Shown in pieces: positions 9,286 to 17,700 of a stretch of 64,000 nucleotides of DNA. This DNA is from Nitrospira sp. (GTDB taxonomy: Bacteria > Nitrospirota > Nitrospiria > Nitrospirales > Nitrospiraceae), in contig JADYYH010000010.1 in NCBI GenBank assembly GCA_020853775.1, positions 38,981 through 102,980 on the forward strand. The letters run 5' to 3'. The notes beneath the pieces are model-generated. The model saw only the letters and a list, made by a program, of their open reading frames with translations, was not told the DNA's origin and searched no databases. A program made the position numbers and the translations under genes. Each line of letters opens with the position of its first letter. Positions within the stretch are counted from its first letter, which is position 1.

Positions 9286-9918
9286 TCACGGCGGCGCATC
9301 GATATCGGTGCGATTCCAGGTGAGAAAAAATAACATCGTGTACTGGTTGTAAAACGTTCGGCCCACAAGCGTGGCGGAAGAGCCAAGAAATTCGCCGGTA
9401 CGGTTGTCGTAAATATCCAGATGGAGCCGCGCATACCCGCTTTGGTTTTGTTGTTTGTAGAGGGTCAGTTCCGGGAGCGCGAAGGGAATCAGCAGGCTCT
9501 GCACCGGCGGCATGCCAAAGAAGGTGATTCCCTGCATCGTCCCGAATGATTCCGCCATGACACGCACGAGATAGGGCGACTCCATGTCGCGTGCCCGCAC
9601 CAGATACCCCCTGCGTCCCAATTCCGCCGCCACCGTATCGCGGATGTAGAGAATGTCGCGGTTGGGGCTGTTCAAAGAGCCCAGGTCCGAATTCGTCATG
9701 CGCAGTCGTGACCGATCGCTTTCCAGTCCCGTCGCATCGAGCTCAATGTTGACGCCGGCAGGCAACTGCACGGTGAGGTTCGTGAGCGCTTGATTCACGG
9801 CCTGCGTCAGCAGAACCTGCTCCACCGCCGTTCTGGGTGTTCGGGATAACTCTTGTTCGAGTGAGCACCCAGCCAGAACCGCCATGAGGCCCAACAGGAA
9901 GCACGAACGAATCAGCAT
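9286..9918 (-). CDS. Putative outer-membrane lipoprotein
   Basis: 210 residues starting with a lipoprotein signal (MLIRSCFLLGLMAVLAGC, lipobox LAGC with Cys18). The mature part is soluble, with a DILYIRDTVAAELGRRGY stretch and alternating beta-like segments towards the C-terminus. The protein should be exported, lipidated and anchored in the envelope. I do not assign a function. The neighbouring small membrane protein follows in the same direction after 48 nt, so they may be co-transcribed. Confidence 0.7.
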   Translation of the reverse strand: MLIRSCFLLGLMAVLAGCSLEQELSRTPRTAVEQVLLTQAVNQALTNLTVQLPAGVNIELDATGLESDRSRLRMTNSDLGSLNSPNRDILYIRDTVAAELGRRGYLVRARDMESPYLVRVMAESFGTMQGITFFGMPPVQSLLIPFALPELTLYKQQNQSGYARLHLDIYDNRTGEFLGSSATLVGRTFYNQYTMLFFLTWNRTDIDAPP

Positions 9919-10044
9919 GTCATCACCCTCGACGGGAATCCCTCTATGCGTAAAGGCTAATAGACTATGCGGTGCTATTCAATGAGGCAGATCCCTAGAG
10001 GTTGAGAGCGTCCTAAGTGAGACTTTCCCGCCACCATCTCATTT

Positions 10045-10131
10045 CAGCGAGGCAGCGGCCCTAGGCTCTCCTGCGCGCGCAGAACCAGGTCCTTCCCAGG
10101 GTGCGCGTTCTGCCAGGTGCGCGACGCGAGG
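10045..10131. repeat. Intergenic repeat family 1, copy A (degenerate)
   Basis: Begins CAGCGAGGC, continues GCTCTCCTGCGCGCG and ends near GCGCGTTC. It aligns along its length with copy B 190 bp downstream. It keeps a central inverted repeat (GCAGAAC with GTTCTGC) but has lost the long outer arms. Confidence 0.7.
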
Positions 10132-10234
10132 CATAACGAGCGTCACGGTTGCGCACGCCGGCGAGACGGTGAGCCGACACAGTGCGAATACCTCTGCTGT
10201 GACGTATGATTTCTTATTCCCCCCTATCTCTCCC

Positions 10235-10330
10235 CAGCGAGGCGGCGGGCCGATGCTCTCCTGCGCGCGTCGAACGAGGGCTTTCTGAAGCCGCGCGTTC
10301 CGCGAGCAAAGAGCATCGGCCTGCCGCCTC
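10235..10330. repeat. Intergenic repeat family 1, copy B (long palindrome)
   Basis: The outer arms 10241-10259 and 10310-10328 are inverted repeats matching at 18 of 19 positions. Inside them GAACG pairs with CGTTC and GGCTT with AAGCC, giving a nested hairpin of about 90 nt. The left half is near-identical to copy A. Confidence 0.8.
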
Positions 10331-10394
10331 ACCCCCCTTCTCTTCTGAAAGGATTTCCCGCTTCGTCCCATACCCTCCCGTGAAGGGAGGAGTT

Positions 10395-11294
10395 ATGGAG
10401 CAGCACCACACCAGTCCTGAACCGAATGCGCCAGCCTATCGGCACGATCCCCGCTCCTACCAAATCGCGAGCTTGAGCACCCTCCTTGTGTACGGTCTCT
10501 GCTGGCTGCACTTCGATCTGTCGATCTGGCAGATCGCCGTGACGGTCGGAACCGCATTGCTCACTCAATACGTCGGGACCGCACTCGCCGACCTGCCGTC
10601 CTTCGATCCCAAGAGCGCCCTGATTTCTTCACTGTCACTCTGTCTCCTGCTGCGCACGGATGATCTAGCCGTCGCCGCGTTGGCAGCCGTCATCGCCATC
10701 GGCAGTAAGTTTGTCCTTCGCTGGAATGACAAACACCTCTTCAATCCAACGAATCTGGCCTTGACCGTAATTCTTGCCTGCGGGCTAGGGTGGCTCTCGC
10801 CGGGGCAATGGGGACAGGCTGCCTGGTTCGCGTTTCTTCTCGCCTGCCTTGGAAGTCTGGTCGTGACCCGCGCCGCGCGGGCCGATGTCACGCTGGCGTT
10901 CCTCGCCTTCTATGTCGGGCTGCTGTTCGCACGGACGCTACGGCTCGGTGATCCGCTCACGATTCCGCTCCATCAGCTCGAAAGCGGCGCGCTGCTCATC
11001 TTTGCCTTCTTCATGATCTCCGACCCGAAGACAACACCCGATTCACGAATCGGGCGCATCATCTATGCGCTCCTGGTGTCCCTGGCCGCACTCTATGTGC
11101 AGTTCGGATTGTTCAAGCCGAACGGGCCACTGTGGGGCCTTATCGCCTGCGCGCCGCTGGTGCCAGTGATCGATCATATACTTCCCGGTTCGCGCTACCA
11201 CTGGGCACGCGCTTCAACCGGTGACTCTCCTCCCTCCGCTCCAAAACCAGTCCGCAATCTCGGCTCTGTGCTGTCATCAACAAAGGAGGTTCCT
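10395..11294 (+). CDS. RnfD/NqrB-like membrane protein, no stop codon before the next gene
   Basis: Starts at the ATG at 10395 behind a GGAGGAG site and encodes about 300 residues with 8-10 hydrophobic helices. HLFNPTN near residue 118 and FFMISDPKTTPDSRIGR near 210 match the RnfD/NqrB family of ion-pumping electron-transport subunits. I find no Gly-Ala-Thr flavin-attachment motif, and no other rnf or nqr genes are nearby, so it is probably a stand-alone relative rather than part of an Rnf complex. The frame runs without a stop into the DUF2330 protein, so the end given here is the base before that gene's ATG. As written, the sequence encodes a 747-residue fusion. Confidence 0.75.
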
Positions 11295-12638
11295 ATGCGA
11301 CGTGCCATCGTTCCTTCGCTATTTCTCATGCTGGCCCTCTTCGCCTGGACAGACAACGCCTCGGCTTTTTGCGGCTTTTACGTCGGCAAAGCCGATACGA
11401 AACTCTTCAATAAGGCCTCCGAAGTGGCCATCGCACGGCACGACAACAAGACCGTGATCACGATGGCCAATGATTTCAAGGGCGACGTGAAGGAGTTCGC
11501 GCTGGTGGTGCCGGTCCCGACTATCTTGGAGAAAGAACAGATCCACGTCGGCGATCCGGCTTTGCTGAAACATCTGGCCGATTATTCCGCACCTCGACTG
11601 GTGGAATACTTCGACCAGAATCCCTGCCTCCGCGACGACCTGATGGAACGCCGCAGCATGGACGCCATGAAGAGCGTGGCGCCTGCGGCCGCTCCGCGTG
11701 AACGCGACAAGGCCCTGGGCGTGACGGTGGAGGCGCAATATACGGTCGGTGAATACGACATTCTGATTCTCTCCGCCAAGGAGAGCAGCGGCCTCGAAAC
11801 TTGGCTGACTGAAAACGGGTATCGTATCCCGCCCGGAGCATCGGCGGTCCTGCAGAGTTATCTCAAACAGGGGATGAAATTCTTTGTCGCGAAAGTGAAC
11901 CTGGGCGAGCAGGACAAGCTTGGCCTGACGCACCTCCGGCCGCTGCAGATCGCGTTCGAATCGCCCAAGTTCATGCTGCCGATCCGTCTCGGCACGGTCA
12001 ATGCCGACGGCGCGCAGGAGTTATTCATCTATTTCCTCACGAAGCACGGCCGGGTCGAAACCACGAACTACCGGACGGTGCGGTTACCGGATGGGCAGGA
12101 AATTCCGCTCTACGTGAAGGACAAGTTCGGCGACTTCTACCGTGATCTGTTCAGCCGGCAGGTGAAGCGGGAATACGAACGCGGCGTCTTCATGGAATAT
12201 GCCTGGGACATGAACTGGTGTGATCCCTGCGCGGCTGATCCGCTGTCGGCTGAAGAGTTGCGCAAGCTCGGCGTGTTCTGGCAGGAGAACAACGGCCGGA
12301 TAGGCAAAGGGATGCCGATGGCGCAGCACGTCTTCCTGACCAGACTGCATGTCCGTTACGATGCCACGCACTTTCCGGAAGACCTGATGTTCCAAGAGAC
12401 ATCCGATCGCGGCAACTTTCAGGCGCGCTACATCTTGCGTCATCCGTGGACCGGGGCGGAGGAATGCGCGGCTGCCACGTCATACCGCCAACAATTACGC
12501 GAGCGATACGAGCAGGAAGCGCAGACGCTCGCCTCGCTGACCGGGTGGAATATCAGCGAGATCCGCCACGCCATGAGATTGGCATCCCTGCCGGCCGACA
12601 GGGAGAAGAAATGGTATCAGCGTTTGTGGATGAACTAG
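11295..12638 (+). CDS. DUF2330 family exported protein
   Basis: 447 residues from an ATG at 11295 with an excellent ribosome binding site (AAAGGAGG, 5 nt before). The N-terminus is a classic signal peptide (RRAIVPSLFLMLALFAW, cleavage near ASAFC). The mature part begins CGFYVGKADTKLFN, includes FALVVPVP and HVFLTRLHVRYD, and matches the DUF2330 family, which has no known activity. It lies in the same frame as the RnfD-like gene with no stop codon between. The strong internal start and signal peptide argue that it is also made as a separate exported protein. A strong hairpin follows its stop. Confidence 0.85.
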   Translation: MRRAIVPSLFLMLALFAWTDNASAFCGFYVGKADTKLFNKASEVAIARHDNKTVITMANDFKGDVKEFALVVPVPTILEKEQIHVGDPALLKHLADYSAPRLVEYFDQNPCLRDDLMERRSMDAMKSVAPAAAPRERDKALGVTVEAQYTVGEYDILILSAKESSGLETWLTENGYRIPPGASAVLQSYLKQGMKFFVAKVNLGEQDKLGLTHLRPLQIAFESPKFMLPIRLGTVNADGAQELFIYFLTKHGRVETTNYRTVRLPDGQEIPLYVKDKFGDFYRDLFSRQVKREYERGVFMEYAWDMNWCDPCAADPLSAEELRKLGVFWQENNGRIGKGMPMAQHVFLTRLHVRYDATHFPEDLMFQETSDRGNFQARYILRHPWTGAEECAAATSYRQQLRERYEQEAQTLASLTGWNISEIRHAMRLASLPADREKKWYQRLWMN

Positions 12639-12652
12639 CAGCGTACAAACCC

Positions 12653-12677
12653 CGGAGGCCGGAACAGCCGGCCTCCG
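12653..12677. terminator. Bidirectional hairpin terminator
   Basis: A perfect 10-bp stem (CGGAGGCCGG / CCGGCCTCCG) with a 5-nt loop lies between the convergent DUF2330 and DUF3617 genes. There is no clear T-tract, so its efficiency as an intrinsic terminator is uncertain. Confidence 0.65.
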
Positions 12678-12722
12678 TCACGCCGCTATCTGGTGTATTC
12701 GGAATCGGATTCAGGCAGGGAT

Positions 12723-13163
12723 CTACTTCGTGGCGCAATCGCCCATGCGTTTGCCATCCACCTTCATCGTCACCGACAAGGCTTTGTCACCCTTGGGCGT
12801 CGCTTTACGGACGACAGAAAAGCCGGTGTTCGAGACCGTGCCTTCCACGCGGGTGATCGCATAGAGGCCCTCAATCTCGTAACTGACCGTTCCGCCATGC
12901 ATCGACACGTTCATGACCTTGTTCGCCGGATTAGGTTTGAATCCGTTCAAAGCATAATAATTAAACACCGCATCCGGATTGACCAGGTGTTCTTCCTTCA
13001 CACAGCGGGTATGGGTATCCGGCTTGCCTGCCTCGCCGCTACTGCTTTCCGTCACCGCCGTCACCTGGTACTCACCCGGCGTCAGGGGAACCGCCTCTGC
13101 CCATGCCCAGGGCGCTGCACAGAGAACTCCCGCGATCACACCCAACCCCACGACTCCCTTCAT
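12723..13163 (-). CDS. DUF3617-like exported protein
   Basis: 146 residues from the ATG at 13163, chosen because AAGGAGG sits 7 nt upstream; the frame extends 7 codons further without support. The N-terminus is a signal peptide (MKGVVGLGVIAGVLCAAPWAWA). The mature sequence begins with PLTPGEYQVTAVTE, has a conserved Cys in THTRCVKEEHL and another near the C-terminus in GDCATK, matching DUF3617, a small periplasmic family of unknown function. It converges on the DUF2330 gene. Confidence 0.75.
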   Translation of the reverse strand: MKGVVGLGVIAGVLCAAPWAWAEAVPLTPGEYQVTAVTESSSGEAGKPDTHTRCVKEEHLVNPDAVFNYYALNGFKPNPANKVMNVSMHGGTVSYEIEGLYAITRVEGTVSNTGFSVVRKATPKGDKALSVTMKVDGKRMGDCATK

Positions 13164-13356
13164 CGTCGATCCTCCTTGTAACACCGGGGTGCGTCTGCTC
13201 CTGGCTCATCACAGCGACCAGGCCGCCTCGCCCGAATTCATGCCCCATCAAGGACCCGGCGATTGTGCTCATGCCTTGGGATATTGTCAACCGTTACCTC
13301 CGGCGCACGGCCCCCCTGTCTCTCGAGAACGGGCACCGTCCTAGGCTCATTTCCGT

Positions 13357-13377
13357 GCCGACTGTGTTATAGTCGGC
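13357..13377 (+). promoter_or_regulatory. Extended -10 promoter inside a perfect inverted repeat
   Basis: TGTTATAGT (13365-13373) fits an extended -10 element, 46 nt before the lipoprotein start at 13420. It lies within the inverted repeat GCCGACT-7 nt-AGTCGGC (13357-13377), which could be an operator or a chance hairpin. Confidence 0.5.
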
Positions 13378-13419
13378 CACCGTTACCTCATATCGCCGCA
13401 TGAGAAAGGAGCACTACGT

Positions 13420-13815
13420 ATGACAGAACCTCGTCGTTCGCTCATGGCCGCAGTCAGCGGACTTGCACTCCTGACGTTGCTGTCAGCCTGTTCCTTCAAA
13501 GCTACGTTTAAAGAGACCACCGACACCACCTCCAATATCACCGGTACGACCTCCGGGCGCATCTGGTGGAATGAAGACGGACTGTTGAAAGCTGAGCATA
13601 CGATAGCGGCTTTCACCGCCTACAATGCGGAGAATCTGGAAGCCGATGCGGCCAGGGGGCAGGGCGAATATCTCGCCTCGTTGAATACGCTCACGAATCT
13701 CCCGGATGCACCGGCATTTCAGCCCTCCGCGCAGGATGCGTTCAGCCGCTGGGGCCAAGCCGGCTCCCTGTCGACTACCGACCTCGTCAAGGCCTTACAA
13801 ACCGCGCACCGCTGA
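13420..13815 (+). CDS. Putative lipoprotein, unknown function
   Basis: 131 residues from an ATG with an AAAGGAG site upstream. The signal peptide ends in a lipobox, LLSACS (Cys at 24), followed by SFKATFKETTDTTSN. The mature domain is about 105 residues, mainly helical, with IWWNEDGLLKAEH and several Ala-rich helices. Lipidation and envelope location are clear, but the family is not recognised. The UspA gene follows 63 nt downstream in the same direction. Confidence 0.72.
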   Translation: MTEPRRSLMAAVSGLALLTLLSACSFKATFKETTDTTSNITGTTSGRIWWNEDGLLKAEHTIAAFTAYNAENLEADAARGQGEYLASLNTLTNLPDAPAFQPSAQDAFSRWGQAGSLSTTDLVKALQTAHR

Positions 13816-13878
13816 CGACACAGACCGATCACCGGACAGTCACCCAGACACCGCAGTTCACCGGAGTACGAGACGGAC

Positions 13879-14733
13879 ATGAATGCGCCGCGCAATCCCC
13901 TCGCGATCCATCGCATCTTTCACCCAACGGATTTTTCGCAGGACAGCCAGGTGGCATTCGTCCATGCCCTCAAGCTGGCATTGGTCTTTCGCGCCGAACT
14001 GACCATCATGCACGTGGACCCTGACGTGTCCCCCGAAGGGTTCGAGGATTTTCCCCGCATCCGGCCGACGCTCGCGCAATGGGGACTGCTTCCGGAATCC
14101 AGCTCGAAAAGCGATGTAACCACACTGGGCATCCGGATCCGGAAGGTTCGCGCCCTGGCTGCCGATGCTAAGCAGGCGATCATTCATCATTTGAGCGCCG
14201 CACCGACCGATCTCATGGTCCTGGCCACACATAAACATGAGGGGTTCGCCCGGTGGATCCATCATGCCGTCGCGGAGCCCGTTTCACGCGCCATGCATGT
14301 CACCACGCTCTTCGTCCCCGCCAACGTGGCGGGATTTGTCTCGCGCACCACCGGCGACACCTCGCTACAGCGTGTGTTGCTGCCGATCTCGAGCCAGCCG
14401 TCATCTCAACCGGCCATCGATGCCGCGACCGTGCTGGTTTCTCAGCTGAGCGCGCCGCCTGTCACGATGACGCTCGTTCATGCAGGCGTGGAAGGCGATG
14501 TTGATGCGCTGGCGCTTCCTCAGAAGGCAGACTGGTCGTGGAACCAGTTGTTTGGAAAGGGCGACCCCGTCGAATGGATTCTCGCGGCAGGTGCCGAATT
14601 CGATGTGGATGTGATTGTGATGGCAACCAAGGGGCAGGACAGCTTACTCGACATGTTGCGCGGCAGCACCACCGAACGGGTCTTGCGAGGTGCACGGTGC
14701 CCGCTGCTTGCCATTCCCGCGCCGCTGATCTGA
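13879..14733 (+). CDS. Universal stress protein with two UspA domains
   Basis: 284 residues. The first Usp domain begins IHRIFHPTDFSQDSQVAF, typical of the UspA N-terminus; the second starts near residue 155 (LQRVLLPIS) and ends with VIVMATKGQDSLLDMLRGSTTERVLRGARCPLL, which contains the G-2x-G-9x-G-(S/T)-like ATP-binding tail. UspA proteins bind ATP or act as signalling dimers under stress; a tandem copy forms the dimer within one chain. Its stop abuts the Lhr stop, the two forming the palindrome TGATCA across 14731-14736. Confidence 0.9.
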   Translation: MNAPRNPLAIHRIFHPTDFSQDSQVAFVHALKLALVFRAELTIMHVDPDVSPEGFEDFPRIRPTLAQWGLLPESSSKSDVTTLGIRIRKVRALAADAKQAIIHHLSAAPTDLMVLATHKHEGFARWIHHAVAEPVSRAMHVTTLFVPANVAGFVSRTTGDTSLQRVLLPISSQPSSQPAIDAATVLVSQLSAPPVTMTLVHAGVEGDVDALALPQKADWSWNQLFGKGDPVEWILAAGAEFDVDVIVMATKGQDSLLDMLRGSTTERVLRGARCPLLAIPAPLI

Positions 14734-17700
14734 TCAGGATCGGACGTCCCGTTGCGTCACTTCGAGGACCGAGGGCTCCTGCCGGTCGTTGGCGCTTCGT
14801 CCGGTCACCGTGCGAATGACGACGCCCTCGCGAAACACCACAAAGTTCGACGGGATCGCCGCGATACGCGGCCCCGGGAGAATAATTCCCGCCAGGTTCA
14901 AGGGATCAGCCGCAGAAATGTTGATCTCCTGCTGAGTGGCGGTGCCTGGGCGCTTCTTCAATGCCCGCAGTGCCTCCAGCGCTTCCGGCAAGGCAAATTG
15001 TTCGCCGGTGAATCCGCCGACAAACCGTCCCCCGCGTAACTCACCCGACGATTCGAGACGCCGATAACAGATCAACAGATCCCGCCAGGACGAGACGATC
15101 GACTCGCGTGCCAGCAAGTCCCGGAAGACCACTCCATACCGCTGCAGCAATTGCCGCGCAATGCGCTCTGTCACCTGCGCGGCTTGCGAGGAATCAGGAA
15201 CCTGAGCGAACGCGGATGGTGAGCGCGGATCCGCCGAGGCCTGCCGGCTGATCTGAAACTGCCCGACTGCCGGCCTCAGGAGCGACCAACGACCTCCGAC
15301 ATGGCGGGGCCGGCGATTCCGATCGGACGCCTCCGCGCGACGTCGCCGGGGATCGATCAGCGCCCGTAAATTATCGAACCCGTCGGCTGTCACCAACCCG
15401 GCCGCGACCAATTCCCAGAGCCCGTCTTCCACTTCCGACGCCAACAAACGGGTCCCGTGCAACAGCTCGCTGAAAAAGCTCGCGCCACGCTCCTGGAGGC
15501 AACGGCGAATGGCCTGCGCCGAGGGGCTGAGTTTGGACGAACAATCCACCCGGGCGACATCCGCTCCGGTCGCCTCCAGCAACACCGGGGCATCTTCTCG
15601 CGCAAACAGACTGACCGGCGCGACACGCGTGGGCACCACGCGTCGTCCCGGCAACACGGTAAGTTCCTGCATGAGCCGCGGATGCGGCGTCACACGTCCC
15701 CACATCAGCGCGCCGCCCAAACAGAGCCGGTCCAGCCATTCAGGCTGATATTTCGCCAGACGAACCCGAAGAATCTGCGCTTCCCAGGCGGATGCGGCGG
15801 CCTCGAATCCTCCGAGCTGCTTCGCGACCTCCAGCAGTCCGGCCTCTCCATGGAGACGAGCCCCCGGTGACGCATGCTGCCACTGGAACAGAAACCGCAT
15901 AAACTCGGCGGCGGTGACCGGCTCTATCTCCTTCCGTAACCGACCGACCGTGAGACGGTGAATTCTAGCCAGCAGGCGACGATGACACCACTCGACTACC
16001 TCATCCGTGGTTCGTGACGCCTCCAAGGAAAACCGTCCACGCAGCACGTGGCCTTGCGCTTCGAGTCGCAACATCGCGCCGTCGACATCATGCACGGCCA
16101 AGTCCAGACGCGCAGCCAGGCCGGCCGTTGTCACGGGCCCGATACTTTCCATCCATCCTAAGACGACGCGCTGAATTACCTCTTCCCGCTCCAGCGAGGT
16201 TTCGGGAGGCGTCGGAGCCGCCTCCGGATCGATCCGAACTTCCGGAAACAGCAGGCTGCCATATTGATGATGTTCCGCGGCCAACCATCCTCGCTTACTC
16301 TCTCCCTGCCACAGCGTGGCGATCCGGCCGGCGGGCTCGAGCCTCGGCGCGAGCAGGTCCCACCCCGGCATGCAGGCACAGGGCACCCAGCCGAGCGTCA
16401 ACAACGCATCGTGCAATTCCTCTGCATCCCGCACGTCGGGCCAGGATTCTTCTCGGACCTGATCGATGGCCGACTGGTCCAACGCGCCCATTTCGCCCGC
16501 CAGCGCGGCCGGAAGCGTGCGCCGCATATCCACCGCCCGTGCCCGGCGTTCTTCGAGCGGCGCATCGTCGAGATAGGCATAGGGATTGGCATTTAAAATT
16601 TCATGGCAGAAGGCGGAGGGCATCGGCGTATCGACGGCGACGCAGGTGATCGAGCCGGATTCAATCTTGTTCAACACCGTCGCCAGCCCGTCGATGTCCA
16701 TCGCGTCCGTCAGGCAATCCCGGATCGTTTCCTGCGCCAACGGATGGTCGGGGATCTGACGTACCGTCCGTTCCCCTTGAAAATTGTCCTGGCAGGCAAT
16801 CGCATCCGGGAACACGGCAGACAGCAGATCCTCGGCGCGCATGCGCTGAATTTGAGGAGGCACCCGCTTTCCGCCGGCAAACCGGAGCAACGCCAAAGCC
16901 CGCGACGCGTTCCACCGCCACCGGGTCATGAACATCGGCGCCTGCAACACGGCCTGCGTCAGCACGTCGCGCAGTGTCGTGACGTTCAAAAACGCGAACA
17001 CCGTATCGAGCGGAAAACTGTGCTTTTCGCCCAACGACAACACGATGCCTTCATCCGTCGCGGCGGCTTGCAGTTCAAAATCGAAGGCCACGCAAAAGCG
17101 TTTCCGCAGCGCCAATCCCCAGGCGCGATTCACCCGGCCGCCGAACGGGGCATGGATGACGAGCTGCATGCCTCCGCTCTCATCGAAAAATCGTTCCGCC
17201 ACGATCGTCTGCTGCGTGGGTACCGTCCCCAGAACGGACTTCCCGGTTAAAATATATTGGACCGCCTGTTCCGCCCCACGCTGATCGAGACCGCATTCCT
17301 GCTTGAGCCATTGCACCGGCGGCGCGGAAGGAGGAGGCGCCGGCACATGTGGATCCAGACGCTGGTCGAGATCGGCCCTGAGGCGCGCCACTTCTGCGGA
17401 CAAATCCGCCGTGCGCGCCGGCGCTTCACCCCGCCAGAACGGGATGGTCGGAGGAGCACCCTGCGCATCTTCGACACGCATCTTGCCGGTTTCGACGCCT
17501 TTGATGCGCCAGGATGTATTGCCCAGCAGGATAATGTCTCCCGTCAGACTCTCGACTGCGAAATCCTCATCGACGGATCCCACCACCGTGCCGTCCGGTT
17601 CAGCAATCACGGCGTAGTTGGCGGTGTCGGGAATGGCGCCGCCGGACGTGATGGCGGCCAATCTGGCGCCCCGGCGGCCGCGGATCTGATGGTTGATACG

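Larger units (their letters stand above)
9919..10394. other. Non-coding region with two palindromic repeat copies
   Basis: 476 bp between the divergent lipoprotein and RnfD-like genes. It contains two related repeat copies (10045-10131 and 10235-10330) and otherwise no gene. Open frames through it, including the 63-codon extension upstream of the RnfD-like start, consist of translated repeat sequence rich in Arg, Ala and Ser and are not credible proteins. Promoters for both flanking genes should lie here, but none is clear. Confidence 0.7.

Noticed and set aside
10206-10394. N-terminal extension of the RnfD-like gene by 63 codons
   Set aside because: It translates a palindromic repeat; the ATG at 10395 has a GGAGGAG site.
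10395-11294. Part of an Rnf or Nqr respiratory complex
   Set aside because: No other rnf/nqr gene in the window and no clear flavin-attachment motif.
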